64,000 bases of DNA from Cherax quadricarinatus (GCF_038502225.1 NC_091300.1:42905532-42969531), one strand, 5' to 3'. Positions 26,518 to 37,411 are shown, numbered from the stretch's first letter. Made by a program: numbers and translations. Notes: generated by a model from the letters alone, not told the origin.

Positions 26518-27354
26518 ATGCCCTCCATCGAGCAACTTTACCAACAGCTTAAGGAAGAATTGAGGTTGGCGAATTTGGAAATTCGGCGATTGACCGAGGA
26601 GAACAAGAAGATTCGTAGTAGTCCTCCTGTTTTGAGTCCTCAGGTCAAGAAGGGAAACTGGTCAGTGGCTGGACAGCAGGGAAAGAAGTTGACGATCAAG
26701 AAGACGAATGGAAAGGTAGAAACGATGAAGAAGAAAGAGACTGCCGTGGAAACTGTTGTGGAAACATCCAATACATTCTCAGTGCTACCCGACGAATGTG
26801 AGTTGACTACTGGGAACGACACGACGAAAGACATTAAGGAAGGTAAGCATATTGTTGTTGTTGGGGATAGCCAAGTTAGGTATATGGATAGGGCGTTCTG
26901 CTTGAAGGACAGGAGTAGGAGACAGAGAGTTTGCTTTCCTGGGGCTGGGATGGAGGATATTGTTAGCCGTCTGGATGACATCATGAGAGGTAATGGGAGC
27001 AATCCTATTATCTGTCTCAGTGCTGGAGGCAACGATGTTGGCAGACGTAGGAGTGAGGACCTGATTAGCAGGTATAGGTCAGCAATAGAAATAATTAGAA
27101 GTAAGGGTGGGAACCCTCTCATATGTGGTATTTTGCCAAGGAGGGGAGTTGGAAGTGAATGGTTGTCCAGGGCAATTGGTGTCAATTGCTGGCTGGACAA
27201 ATACTGTAAGGAAAATGCGGTAACATTCATTGACAACTGGGACCTCTTCTATGGCAGAAATGACATGTATGCTAGGGATGGGGTTCACTTATCTAGGTGT
27301 GGGGTGGGAGCACTGGCAACTGCAGTGGAGGGAGCAGTTAGGACTTTAAACTAG
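26518..27354 (+). CDS. CR1-type LINE ORF1 protein, coiled coil plus SGNH/GDSL esterase-like domain
   Basis: The ORF has 278 codons. Residues 3-33 are a likely coiled coil (QLKEELRLANLEIRRLTEEN), followed by a basic Lys/Thr-rich linker. Residues 112-270 match an SGNH hydrolase fold by motif: GDSQ with the nucleophile Ser118, a Gly-containing block at 142-144, GGND with Asn172, and DGVH with Asp254 and His257, so all expected catalytic positions are present. CR1 ORF1 proteins with an esterase domain are known; they are thought to bind the element's RNA and help form the RNP, and the esterase role is unsettled. I chose the first ATG of the frame (GCAAGATG), after an upstream stretch without coding signs. 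ORF2 follows 14 bp after the stop in a different frame, so its translation probably needs reinitiation. Confidence 0.9.
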   Translation: MPSIEQLYQQLKEELRLANLEIRRLTEENKKIRSSPPVLSPQVKKGNWSVAGQQGKKLTIKKTNGKVETMKKKETAVETVVETSNTFSVLPDECELTTGNDTTKDIKEGKHIVVVGDSQVRYMDRAFCLKDRSRRQRVCFPGAGMEDIVSRLDDIMRGNGSNPIICLSAGGNDVGRRRSEDLISRYRSAIEIIRSKGGNPLICGILPRRGVGSEWLSRAIGVNCWLDKYCKENAVTFIDNWDLFYGRNDMYARDGVHLSRCGVGALATAVEGAVRTLN

Positions 27355-27368
27355 GAATAGTTAGTGGT

Positions 27369-30308
27369 ATGGGTTTTGGCAGGAAAACAGTGAAGTCCCA
27401 GTGTAGTAATATTACGAGTTCTAGGGGAACTAGTAATAATAAGAACGAGATAGATATTGAAAAGCCAGGGACCTTGGGTGATAAGGACGGTAATAGGTTT
27501 AGTAGAAAAATAGAAATGAGCAGGAAGGGTAAAGAGAAAGGAGAGTCTTTCAATGTTTATTATGCTAATTGCCGTAGTGCTAGAAATAAGATGGACGAGT
27601 TGAGATTAGTTGCTAGTGTAGGTAACATTGATGTATTTGCCTTAACTGAGACGTGGTTTAATTCAAAAAGTCGGGACATGCCTGCGGAATGTCATATTCA
27701 GGGTTTTAAATTGTTCCAAGAAGATAGAAGTATTGGGAGGGGGGGTGGGGTGGCATTGTATGTCCGAGATCGCTTGAACTGTTGCATAAAAACGGGTATT
27801 AAGTCTGAAGTAACACATACAGAGTCTGTTTGGATAGAATTTTCAGAGGGGCATGAAAAACTGATTTTAGGAGTGATATACCGTCCCCCTAACTTAGATA
27901 GGGACCAAGGGAAACTACTATGGGAGGAAATTGTTAAGGCCACAAGGCACGATAATGTAGTAATTCTAGGAGACTTTAACTTTAGTCATGTTGATTGGAA
28001 TTTCTTGACTGGGAATTTAGAATCGTACGACTTCTTAGAAGTATTTCAGGATTGTTTTTTGAAGCAGTTTGTGACAGAACCTACAAGGGGAAATAACCTG
28101 CTTGACTTAGTTATGGCAAACAATGAATCCCTTGTTAATAATTTAGAAATTTCAGAGGAACTGGGTGCTAGCGACCACAAATCAATTACATTTAGCATTG
28201 AATGGAAGTACGATAGTAGCGATAACTCAGTAACAGTCCCAGATTTTCGCTTAGCAGATTACGATGGGCTTAGAGAACACTTATCATCTGTTGACTGGGG
28301 TAACGAAGAGAGCTATCAATATGACAGTTTTCTGAACACTATACATGCTGCTCAAAGAGCGTTTATCCCATATAAAGAAATTAGATCAAATAGAAATGAC
28401 CCAAAATGGATGAATAATAGGCTCAAATATCTACTAGGGCATAAGAAAGGAATTTATAGGCGTATCAAAAGAGGTGAGGGTCATCTTATGAATCAGTATA
28501 TTGACATTAAGAGGGACATTAAAAAGGGGATAAGAAAAGCTAAAAGGGACTATGAAATTAAAGTTGCTAGGGATTCTAAAACTAACCCAAAAAGTTTTTT
28601 CCAGGTCTATAGAACAAAAGTTAGAGATAAGATAGGTCCCCTTAAAAATAACTATGGGCACCTTACTGACAATGAGAATGAAATGTGCTTGATTTTAAAT
28701 AATTATTTTCTCTCAGTTTTTACACAGGAAGACACTAACAATATTCCAGTAATTAATTTTTACAGTGGGCTAGAAGAAGATAAATTATGTAACATCACAG
28801 TCACTAGTGAGATGGTTGTGAGGCAGATAGACAGACTGAAGCAAAATAAGTCGCCGGGTCCTGATGAGGTTTTTTCAAGGGTTCTTAAGGAATGCAAAAT
28901 GGAACTCTGTGAACCATTAACTAATATTTTTAATTTATCTCTTCAAACAGGTGTAGTGTCTGATATGTGGAAGATGGCTAATGTAACTCCTATTTTTAAA
29001 ACAGGGGACAAGTCGTTACCGTCAAATTACCGCCCAATAAGCCTGACCTCAATTGTAGGCAAATTACTAGAGTCAATTATAGCTGAGATTATAAGAAGCC
29101 ATCTCGATAAGCATAGCTTGATTAATGATACTCAGCATGGATTCACAAGAGGCCGGTCTTGTCTAACTAATTTATTAACTTTCTTCAGTAAAGCTTTTGA
29201 GGCTGTTGACCACAATAAAGAATTTGATATTATTTACTTAGATTTTAGTAAGGCTTTTGATAGAGTTCCGCACCATAGATTGTTAAAGAAAGTGGCAGCT
29301 CATGGCATTGGGGGAAAAGTGCTCTCGTGGATCGAGTCATGGCTCACTGACAGGAAGCAGAGAGTGTCCATAAATGGGGTTAAATCCGAGTGGGGATCTG
29401 TAACAAGTGGCGTTCCACAGGGATCAGTCTTGGGCCCGTTGTTGTTTATAATATATATCAATGATCTTGATGAGGGAATTACTAGTGATATGAGCAAATT
29501 CGCCGATGACACAAAGATAGGTAGGATAATTGATTCAAACGTAGATGTTAGGGAACTTCAGGAGGATTTAAACAAACTCTATTCTTGGTCAGAAAAGTGG
29601 CAGATGCAGTTCAATGTAGATAAGTGCAAGGTTCTGAAGCTTGGGAGTGCCCATAACCCTAGTACTTATAAATTAAATGATGTAGAACTTAGCCATACAG
29701 ATTGCGAAAAGGACTTGGGGGTTATGGTGAGCAGCAACCTTAAACCAAGACAGCAATGCCTAAGCGTACGTAATAAGGCAAATAGATTACTGGGATTTAT
29801 ATCAAGAAGTGTAAGCAACAGAAGTCCAGAGGTCATACTGCAGCTTTATACATCATTAGTAAGGCCTCACCTTGATTATGCAGCTCAGTTCTGGTCTCCG
29901 TATTACAAAATGGACATAAATTCGTTAGAAAACATTCAGCGTAGGATGACTAAATTAATACATAGCATCAGAAATCTTCCTTATGAAGAAAGATTAAAGA
30001 CTCTTAAGTTACATTCACTTGTTAGACGAAGAATGAGGGGAGACCTGATCGAAGTGTATAAGTGGAAGATAGGTATTAATAAAGGGGATATTAATAAGGT
30101 CTTGAGGATGTCTCTCCAAGAGAGAACCCGCAGTAATGGATTTAAATTAGATAAGTTTAGATTTAGAAAGGACATAGGAAAGTATTGGTTTGGAAATAGG
30201 GTAGTTGATGAGTGGAACAGTCTACCTAGTTGGGTTATTGAGGCTAGGACTTTAGGTAGTTTCAAATCTAGGTTGGATAAGTACATGAGTGGGAAGGGTT
30301 GGATTTGA
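27369..30308 (+). CDS. CR1-type LINE ORF2: AP-like endonuclease and reverse transcriptase
   Basis: The ORF has 979 codons with no stop or frameshift. The endonuclease (about residues 55-275) shows YYANCRSARNK, LTETWF, GGGVALYVRD, YRPPN, LGDFNF (Gly201-Asp-Phe-Asn) and GASDH, the usual catalytic stations of the exonuclease-endonuclease-phosphatase fold. The reverse transcriptase (about 485-790) shows SPGPDEV, NYRPISL, QHGFTRGRSC, YLDFSKAFDRVPH (first catalytic Asp), GVPQGSVLGP and FADD (711-714, the catalytic Asp pair). A CR1/L2-type C-terminal region follows (VRPHLDYAAQFWSP, MRGDLIEVYKW, VVDEWNSLP). It would nick target DNA and prime reverse transcription there. An intact copy suggests recent mobility. 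Confidence 0.94.
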   Translation: MGFGRKTVKSQCSNITSSRGTSNNKNEIDIEKPGTLGDKDGNRFSRKIEMSRKGKEKGESFNVYYANCRSARNKMDELRLVASVGNIDVFALTETWFNSKSRDMPAECHIQGFKLFQEDRSIGRGGGVALYVRDRLNCCIKTGIKSEVTHTESVWIEFSEGHEKLILGVIYRPPNLDRDQGKLLWEEIVKATRHDNVVILGDFNFSHVDWNFLTGNLESYDFLEVFQDCFLKQFVTEPTRGNNLLDLVMANNESLVNNLEISEELGASDHKSITFSIEWKYDSSDNSVTVPDFRLADYDGLREHLSSVDWGNEESYQYDSFLNTIHAAQRAFIPYKEIRSNRNDPKWMNNRLKYLLGHKKGIYRRIKRGEGHLMNQYIDIKRDIKKGIRKAKRDYEIKVARDSKTNPKSFFQVYRTKVRDKIGPLKNNYGHLTDNENEMCLILNNYFLSVFTQEDTNNIPVINFYSGLEEDKLCNITVTSEMVVRQIDRLKQNKSPGPDEVFSRVLKECKMELCEPLTNIFNLSLQTGVVSDMWKMANVTPIFKTGDKSLPSNYRPISLTSIVGKLLESIIAEIIRSHLDKHSLINDTQHGFTRGRSCLTNLLTFFSKAFEAVDHNKEFDIIYLDFSKAFDRVPHHRLLKKVAAHGIGGKVLSWIESWLTDRKQRVSINGVKSEWGSVTSGVPQGSVLGPLLFIIYINDLDEGITSDMSKFADDTKIGRIIDSNVDVRELQEDLNKLYSWSEKWQMQFNVDKCKVLKLGSAHNPSTYKLNDVELSHTDCEKDLGVMVSSNLKPRQQCLSVRNKANRLLGFISRSVSNRSPEVILQLYTSLVRPHLDYAAQFWSPYYKMDINSLENIQRRMTKLIHSIRNLPYEERLKTLKLHSLVRRRMRGDLIEVYKWKIGINKGDINKVLRMSLQERTRSNGFKLDKFRFRKDIGKYWFGNRVVDEWNSLPSWVIEARTLGSFKSRLDKYMSGKGWI

Positions 30309-30458
30309 GTGGGACTTTCACATCAGAGCTTATTTCTTGGGTAGCATTGAAAATTGGGTTGGGTAAATGTTTTGTTAGTGGGATGAATTGTAAAGGACCT
30401 GCCTAGTATGGGCCAGCAGGCCTCCTGCAGTGTTCCTCCTTTCTTATGTTCTTATGTT
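30309..30458 (+). other. 3' UTR and octamer tail of the CR1-like LINE
   Basis: A 3' UTR of about 150 bp includes a GGGCCAGCAGGCCTCCTGC stretch able to form a GGCC-based hairpin. It ends in TTCTTATG repeated, then TT, abutting the array. CR1-clade elements commonly end in short repeats instead of poly-A, probably reflecting the template start for target-primed reverse transcription. Confidence 0.75.
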
Positions 30459-31733
30459 ATCATGGAAGTACAGACCAGTTTCGTCCAACATGGATGCACA
30501 GACCAGTTTCTTCCAACATAGAAGTACAGATCACTTTCTTTCAACATGGAGGCACAGACCAGTTCCTACCAACATGGAGGCACAGATCAGTTTCTACCAA
30601 CATGGAAGTACAGACCAGTTTCTTCCAACATGGAGGAACAGACCAATTTCTTCCAACATGGAGGAACAGACCAGTTTCTTCCAACATGGAGGAACAGACC
30701 AGTTTCCTCCAACATGGAGGAACAAACCAGTTTCTTTCAACATGGAGGCACAGACCAGTTCCTACCGACATGGAGGAACAGACCAGTTTCTACCATCATG
30801 GAAGTACAGACCAGTTTCGTCCAACATGGATGCACAGACCAGTTTCTTCCAACATGGAGGCACAGACCAGTTTCTACCAACATGGAGGTACAGACCAGTT
30901 TCTTCCAACATGGAGGTACAGACCAGTTTCAACCAACATGGAGGAACAGACCAGTTTCAACCAACATAGATGAACAGACCAGTTTCAACCAACATGAAGG
31001 AACAGACCAGTTTCAACCAACATAGACGCACAGACCAGTTTCAGCCAACATAGACGCACAGACCAGTTTCAACCAACATGGAAACACAGGCCTGTTTCTA
31101 CCAACATGGAAACACAGACCAGTTTCTACCAACATGGAGGCACAGACCAGTTTCTACCAACATGAAGACACAGACCAGTTTCTATCAACATGGAGGCAGA
31201 GACCAGTTTCTTCAAACATGGAGGCACAGACCAGTTTCTACCAACATGGAGGCACAGAGCAGTTTCTACCAATATGGAGGAACAGACCAGTTTCTACCAA
31301 CATGGAAACACAGACCAGTTTCTTCAAACATGGAGGCACAGACCAGTTTCTACCAACATGGAGGCATAGACCAGTTTCTACCAATATGGAGGAGCAGACC
31401 AGTTTCTACCAACATAGAGGAACAGACCAGTTTCTATCAACATGGAGGCAGAGACCAGTTTCTTCCAACATGGAGGAACAGACCAGTTTCTACCAACATG
31501 GAAACACAGACCAGTTTCTACCAACATGAAAACACAGACCAGTTTCTACCAACATGGAAACACAGACCATTTTCTACCAACATGGAAACACAGACCAGTT
31601 TCTACCAACATGGAAACACCGACCAGTTTCTACCAACATGGAAACACAGACCAGTTTCTACCAACATGGAAACAAAGACCAGTTTCTACCAACATGGAAA
31701 CACAGACCAGTTTCTACCAACATGGAGGAACAT
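30459..31733 (+). repeat. 28-bp minisatellite, right part, about 45 copies
   Basis: The 28-bp array resumes after the LINE and ends with GAGGAACATGGG. Its first 450 bp reproduce the order of variants just left of the LINE (the GAAGTACAGATCACTTTC unit and its followers), so the LINE landed inside one of several higher-order copies. The final 250 bp are mostly GAAACACAG variants. Confidence 0.96.
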
Positions 31734-31930
31734 GGGTAACTGAGAAGCTCTCACAAAACACAAGATCAATGTGGTTAGTCAGCGCTTTTGTTTTTAAACA
31801 AGAGTTACAATGGTAGACTAAGATATAGAACCTTCCCCAACTCATGGAACGGGTGGGATTTGAATCCATGGCGAGTGAGTCGTAAAACTTCAGGTCAGTG
31901 TGTAAGCCAGTGTACCAGCTGCCTGCAATA
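31734..31930 (-). mobile_element. tRNA-derived SINE fragment (probable)
   Basis: Read on the minus strand, this stretch has an A-box-like TGGTACACTGG (about 31907-31917) and a B-box-like GGATTCAAATCCC (31855-31867), spaced as in a tRNA-derived head. The body then runs towards the 28-bp array. The right boundary is uncertain because an upstream extension to about 31980 may belong to it. I do not see a foldable functional tRNA. Confidence 0.55.
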
Positions 31931-34900
31931 AGATTCATCCAACTAGGTATATTTCTACACCATAGGAAGGTTAGCATGAGCCACCACTGTGAGTAATGAA
32001 GATACAGAACCTTGTTTTACCAGTAAAGTTCTTACCTACGTCAGCTCCTAAACATAACATTATTAAGTGGCTATATGTAGCAACGAAAAATTTTTTGTAG
32101 TATACAGTAAAAAGAAGACAATTTCTTTCAGTTACGAATATATGACTTTGAACATTGAACGTGTAATAATCCACAAAACTAATTAGCTTATGTGACAGTC
32201 ATGTTGCTCATAATAAATATATACTGGAATAAGGTATTCTCAATCTTCGCATCTGATAGTGATTTATTAGCAATACTATAGACAACATACAGACAAAAGC
32301 TTTATGTTCATGGAACATTCAGATAGGAAAGTTGATGAAGCAGTAACCAGCTACGGTTGACATTACTTCGTTATTGTCTGAAAGTTTTACAAGTATACTA
32401 TTCCAGACTCCAATCATATAAGAAAGGAATGACTGCAGCCCGAGTGTGGTACCGTTTGCTTCCTATCTTGTGGTATAAATGTTGCCTTCTGGCTGACAGT
32501 GAAGTGGAGGCGAGTGAGGTACTTGGATAACATTGACTTGGAACATAACAGTATGGCAACTAACAGCTCTCCGATGTTGAAGGTTATGGGTGTAGATGAG
32601 AGATAAGTTGCTTTGCACGGTTCTTTATTCTGCCTAAAGTTCGCAGATGAGACGATGGACAGTACTCCAGAAGGAGAGCATACTGAAGGTAAGAGCGCAC
32701 TTCTGCCTCGTCCAGTTTTACAGGTGCAAAAGAAAAAAAAAAGTTGGTGCCAACAACGAAAGGCACACTTGCTGTTTATCAATACCCATTACGGCGGGTA
32801 CCAGAATTAAGGTAGAGACTCACTAGAGAACATAATCACAATATAGGGAAAATACAACAGTCCCAGTCCATACTATATTCTGAATTTAATCCATATCAGA
32901 AGCACCAGTAGCGACGGCAGCAGAAACATCAGAGGCGACTCTTGCAAAAGCAGGGACATCAGCCCTAGAGGAGGGAGGGAGGGTTGGAGGGGCGGGGGGC
33001 ATGAGAGGTGGCGGTAGTAGTCAGCGACAACAACAGCGTCAGCGGGTGAGTCAGCGGTAGTGGCGTCAGTCCTTATATTACAAGCCAAGCAATATCCAAA
33101 ATTTGTTTCCAGTCACAGGCTGTGAATCATACAATTCAGGGTAAGTTTACCAGCAAGTGAGGCAGAAAAGGGAAGAAGTTGGGTTCTTAGACGAACTTAG
33201 CTCTTTCACCGCCTTGACAAGGCGACCCAGCGTCAGAGAAGAGGCAGATGGGTGATCAATATCTCAGGAGGAATAATGAAGCAGGAATCAATCCCACCTT
33301 TTAAAACGACGGACACGAATCCATGTACAGTGGAAAGGGAAAGAGAGCCGCTTAACATGACACAACTAACTTGATACAGATGTGGCAAGGCAGCGATGGG
33401 GTGTCACCGTCACAGCGACGGTGATACTTGTCAGAACGATGCGATGAATGACACCCGTCATAACGACAGTGACATCCATCACAACGACGGTGACACCTGT
33501 CAAAGCGGAGCGGTGGGTGACACCCGTTATAAAGAAGGTGAGAGACGCTAAAGATACAGCAAGTTTCGCGCCGTCTTAATCGAAGGCAAAAAATCTCAAT
33601 TTGGAAAATGCCAGCGAGAGATAATGCGAGTTACGAAAGATACCTTAAGTTTAATGCTTGAGAAAGTTATAAGCGTCTCACTTTGGGACTGTAGGCCAAT
33701 GTCAGTGTTGGGAATGAAAAAAAAAGATACCACTCTATTTTGTAAATTTACAAAAAAAAAAAAATTGATCACTGGCCGATTAAAAGTAGAAATGACCCCA
33801 GAATTGATCATCTTATAGGGTACACGTATATCTGTATGGAGACCCAGCTGTGGACAAGATAGTTCTATAACCTACAATGATAGAAAAACCAGCTGACTTT
33901 CAAGCGTAGACAAAGCACAAATTGAATTACGACAGCGTCAATCTTCGAGACGCTAAACGACTTGAAGACAGACAGTCATCTACAAGTGTATCTGGTATAT
34001 GTAGTCACCCGAGCAGACCACAAAGGAGCCCCAGTGGAGGAGGAAGCTGGTAAAACATTATGATCTCTCGGAAAGATTTGATGACGATGATAATGCCAGC
34101 GAGGGCTGAGAAAATATCATCCGTCTAAAGATGACGATGATGAGGATAATACGTCAAGATGAATTTGAAAGGTTTTACGACAATAAGAATAGTAACGATG
34201 GCAGTGAAGTTGTGCTGATAAGCGTCATAAACAACGTAAGATATTTTAGGAGTAATAAGTAAACTGCAACAAAGGCTATGGCTCAACTTGGGAAGAATGA
34301 ATTAGGTTGTGAGAGGCGTGATACCATGAAAAATTGTTAGGAGGCAAGTTGTCTGGCTAATAAAGCTTACTATGAATGTTATGAATGAGACCTTTAATAT
34401 ATATAATATAACACAGAATAAAATCTTTAATAATACATGTATATACTAATTTTTATAAAAGTTCTTTATGGAAGAATCACAAGAAAGAAGTCAATTAAAC
34501 GGAATTATTTACCCATGACATTATTGACTGATACATTAAGGCAGACTGATTATGATGAATATTCTCAAACATTGACCTTTTACAAAAAAAAAGTGAATCG
34601 TAGAAAAAAATCATAAAGTCCAAAAAAATAAAGTATATACGTACTAAAAACTGACTTTATAGAATCTAGTAACAAATTTTCTGAAGGAAATGAATAACCT
34701 CATTAAAGTTGAACGACAGCCAACTACCGAAGCTGAAATCTGCGTTGACAGGAAGGGAACGCCGGACACACTAGCACACTTTACAGACTAAGGAAACAGA
34801 GATTCCTCTGGCTGGGGACGCCACACTTATCTCTGCTGTTGTTACTGATACTTTCTTTCATAAAAATTATTACCGTTCTTTCTTAAAATAACGAATATTT

Positions 34901-35620
34901 AAATTCATATAGGACTGTTCAGTATACATGTACATCGATGACCAGCGAATTATAAAACATATTAAATAATCATTGTATTAAAATAAGCAGAGTATAGGTT
35001 ATATAGAAACAAAATCACTAATTATGACGAGATGTTTTTGCAACAAATCATCTACAATGTTTGGGATGTAACACTGGCCTGGGACATAGAAAAACCGTAC
35101 ATTCGGAACCACGATATATAGTAGACGTCCCTAAGTTCATTCTAGAATCCTCACTAGGGAGGAATCATCGATGCTGAGGGACGTGTGGGAGGCTTCCCTA
35201 GGCTCACCACCGAGGAAGAACTACTTCAGAGTCTCAAGAATAACAACATATTATCTCGGATGCTGTAGGAATTTCTCTGTGTGTCTTAATTCTTTGATCA
35301 ATGTGATATACATATTGCATTAATGAGATGAGAAATTTGAAGACTTCTTTCAGAAAATCAAATGTAAGATGGTGTGGAAAGATAATGATTACTATAAATC
35401 TGGTAAGTGTTACCGAAGTGCTTGGGGGTCAGGATGTTGTGGGTGTAATATAGAGTAATGATTACCATAGATTATGGATAATCGATAATAAAAATGTAGA
35501 TCTGCTGTAGCTAAAACCTCGGTAACCCGATCATGTTTAAACTGGGATCAAGGAATACACATCGAGGTGAATACTTTTAATTTTAATTGAAAATAAATAT
35601 TATGGAGATACGGACAAGAT
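31931..35620. other. Non-coding region, nothing recognised
   Basis: AT-rich, largely unique-looking DNA. The only internal structure I see is a weak repetition at about 33415-33530 around GACGGTGACACCTGTCA-like pieces spaced 20-30 bp, poly-A runs near 32738 and 33760, and GATGATGA runs near 34080-34145. No open frame is convincing on either strand. Confidence 0.6.
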
Positions 35621-35624
35621 GCGG

Positions 35625-35720
35625 AATAATACATTTATGTACTGTTCAAGACATTTATTAAAGGAAACTCTTCGCCACGAGTGTCTTCATCATTTCTAAT
35701 ACAGAGAAAATAAATGTCCT
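35625..35720 (-). other. Degenerate hammerhead-like repeat fragment
   Basis: On the minus strand this reads ATGATGAAGACAC, TCGTGGCGAAGAG and TTTCCTTTAATAAA in order. That is the order of the better preserved copies at 47131 and 56687, but GAAAC has become GAAGAG. I take it as a decayed copy of the same repeat family; the rest of the element is not recognisable. Confidence 0.5.
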
Positions 35721-36300
35721 GTACTCTACATATATGTTCTTTACTGCATTTTCTTAATTATTGAAAACTTTTATGTATCGATATGTATCTCTAGCTTTAT
35801 TCTCGACCTTAGAGAATTACGTACAAATGATGGTTAGGAACGAAGTAGAGTGCAACCTTAGTGCTCTTGCCAGTCGACAAGACTTCCAACTAATAAACAT
35901 TAAGCTACCACATTAAATACAACTAATACTTAACAAGCCTGTCGACGAAGATCCTGGGCTAAAAGCCCCTCTACACCCCGTATTAATATTAAGTGTTTAC
36001 AGTCTTAATTGGAGATACGTATTCGCTGTGTAAACAAATAAATGTTCATTTCCTAGAACTAGAGTAATTCTATCGAGTAATTCTGTAGAACTAGCAACGG
36101 AGTAGAAACGGCTGACAAGGATGTGTGAAGAGGGGTGTTAAGCTTCCAGTTTTCAGAGTTAAGCAAGTTTGTGAATAACCTACAATCTGCTTACCCCCTC
36201 AGCTTCACCTGCTGGAGACAGTTGGAGAGGCTTAGCCAAACAACGCTGCCGCCCTCATCTCAACCACCACAACCCCCGCCTCTTCACTTTCCTATTGAGA
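35721..36300. other. Non-coding region, nothing recognised
   Basis: AT-rich unique-looking sequence with no credible open frame, tandem repeat or RNA gene. Confidence 0.55.
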
Positions 36301-36304
36301 GCTG

Positions 36305-36341
<37 letters not shown>
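36301..36341 (+). repeat. (AC)n microsatellite
   Basis: A run of about 18 AC dinucleotides, preceded by GCTGAGTAC. That resembles the GGTGAGTAC junction seen at the 3' ends of the LINE family at 50430-54540, so the tract may mark an old LINE tail. Confidence 0.9.
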
Positions 36342-36344
<3 letters not shown>

Positions 36345-37375
36345 GTGGACTCGCTGTGGACAATACACCGTCTCACCTGTTAGGATCATTTCAAACACAT
36401 ACGAACACAGAAACAGATGGAAATGAGAACCTAAGATGTTAAGATTGTTTCCTTTCTTCTGGATCAGGCAGACACCCATGCAAAACTAAATGCGTTTTTG
36501 TAACTGCGCGATCCGAGAGAGGTATCCCAGTACTGCATAACCTTAGTCCCCCGTGCCTCAAGACACGCGACAGGAATTGTGCGGCTCAAATTTCTAATGC
36601 ATTTATGTGTGATACTCGAAGATCTGAAGCGAATCAGGAGAGTCATTCACACGATACCATTTAGAAACTAATAACTCGAGCAGCATCTGCAAGCAACACG
36701 CCCATACACACCCGCAACATGTCCACATACACCTTCAGCATACTCATACACACCTGCAAAACTCACAACACATGCCTTCATTTACCTCAGGCAACAAACA
36801 CCATTACCGTAGGCCGTGAATACTTGTTTATGTAGAAAAAAAATGTCTTAAGAAATCTAGGGATAACTTCACTCGTGTTTTACTAACTCTTTCCGTGGTG
36901 ACCTCCTCGCCATCCACTTACTGACTCTTGAGTTCCACCCTGACACATGTGAGCAGCCAGCTATGCTATGTTCTCTATGTGAATAAATAAAGTTCCTGAT
37001 GGACGAAACGTCTTCACAACAGGGACGGCTCCAGAATATCTCTACTGGAGGTCCTAGAGTTAGCTTCCTGGTTCGATGGGGAGCTAGAAGACTTGTTTTA
37101 AGGCAGCTTTATTTTTATTTGGGGGATAAACCTCCCAAGTCTTCCCCTGGAAACTACCTCTAATTATTTACATGTTGTCGGTGTACTTTACCATTGAATT
37201 ACTACGGAGAAGAAGAGGAGCCAGAAAACATTGGCTGACAGTTGACACACATGAGTCACAGAGCCAGAAGTAAAAAATCTTTTTAAAATTTCAGGTTAGG
37301 ATGGTAAGTTGGACATACTAGACGAAGAGGTAAATGCTACTCTCATTGCCAAAAGTATGATCGTTATCTAAAGGT
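36342..37375. other. Non-coding region, nothing recognised with confidence
   Basis: No credible gene. A short stretch at about 36988-37018 (AATAAATAAAG, CCTGATGGACGAAACGTC) recalls a hammerhead core but has no stem II, so I do not call it. Confidence 0.5.
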
Positions 37376-37411
37376 AGGGCCAGGAGCTATGACTAACCTT
37401 GCAAATACAGA
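37376..37411 (+). mobile_element. Short LINE 3' tail fragment
   Basis: GGGCCAGGAGCTATGACTAA followed by CTTGCAAATACAG matches, with changes, the last coding and tail segment of the LINE at 50430-54540 (GGGGCCAGGAGCTGTGACTC and so on). It abuts the reversed LINE piece that follows. Confidence 0.5.

Larger units (their letters stand above)
26393..30458 (+). mobile_element. Full-length CR1-like LINE inserted in the 28-bp array
   Basis: A non-LTR retrotransposon of about 4.07 kb. It has a 5' UTR of about 125 bp, ORF1 (coiled coil plus SGNH esterase-like), a 14-bp gap, ORF2 (endonuclease plus reverse transcriptase) and a 3' UTR ending in octamer-like repeats (TTCTTATG TTCTTATG TT). Both ORFs are uninterrupted. 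The flanks can be aligned to uninterrupted array copies near 24990 and 30795: the array breaks at TTTCTAC and resumes at ATCATGG, with no clear target duplication and one C apparently lost. A microsatellite-like 3' end and little or no target duplication are CR1-clade features. Confidence 0.93.

Noticed and set aside
26640..30286. Minus-strand frames within the CR1-like LINE
   Set aside because: Shadows of ORF1 and ORF2; no recognisable domain.
9769..31733. CRISPR-like array
   Set aside because: There are no unique spacers between repeats, units are contiguous, and the genome is eukaryotic.
9769..31733. Centromeric or telomeric satellite
   Set aside because: The unit is only 28 bp, no telomeric motif is present, and nothing in the window indicates a centromere. 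The higher-order structure alone does not establish it.
36988..37018. Additional hammerhead core (CCTGATGGACGAAACGTC)
   Set aside because: There is no room for stem II and no supporting copies; probably chance or a very decayed fragment.
31931..37375. Host gene exons in the AT-rich interval
   Set aside because: No open frame longer than about 75 codons has a recognisable motif, and I found no convincing splice-site series. Short exons of a host gene cannot be formally excluded without transcript data.
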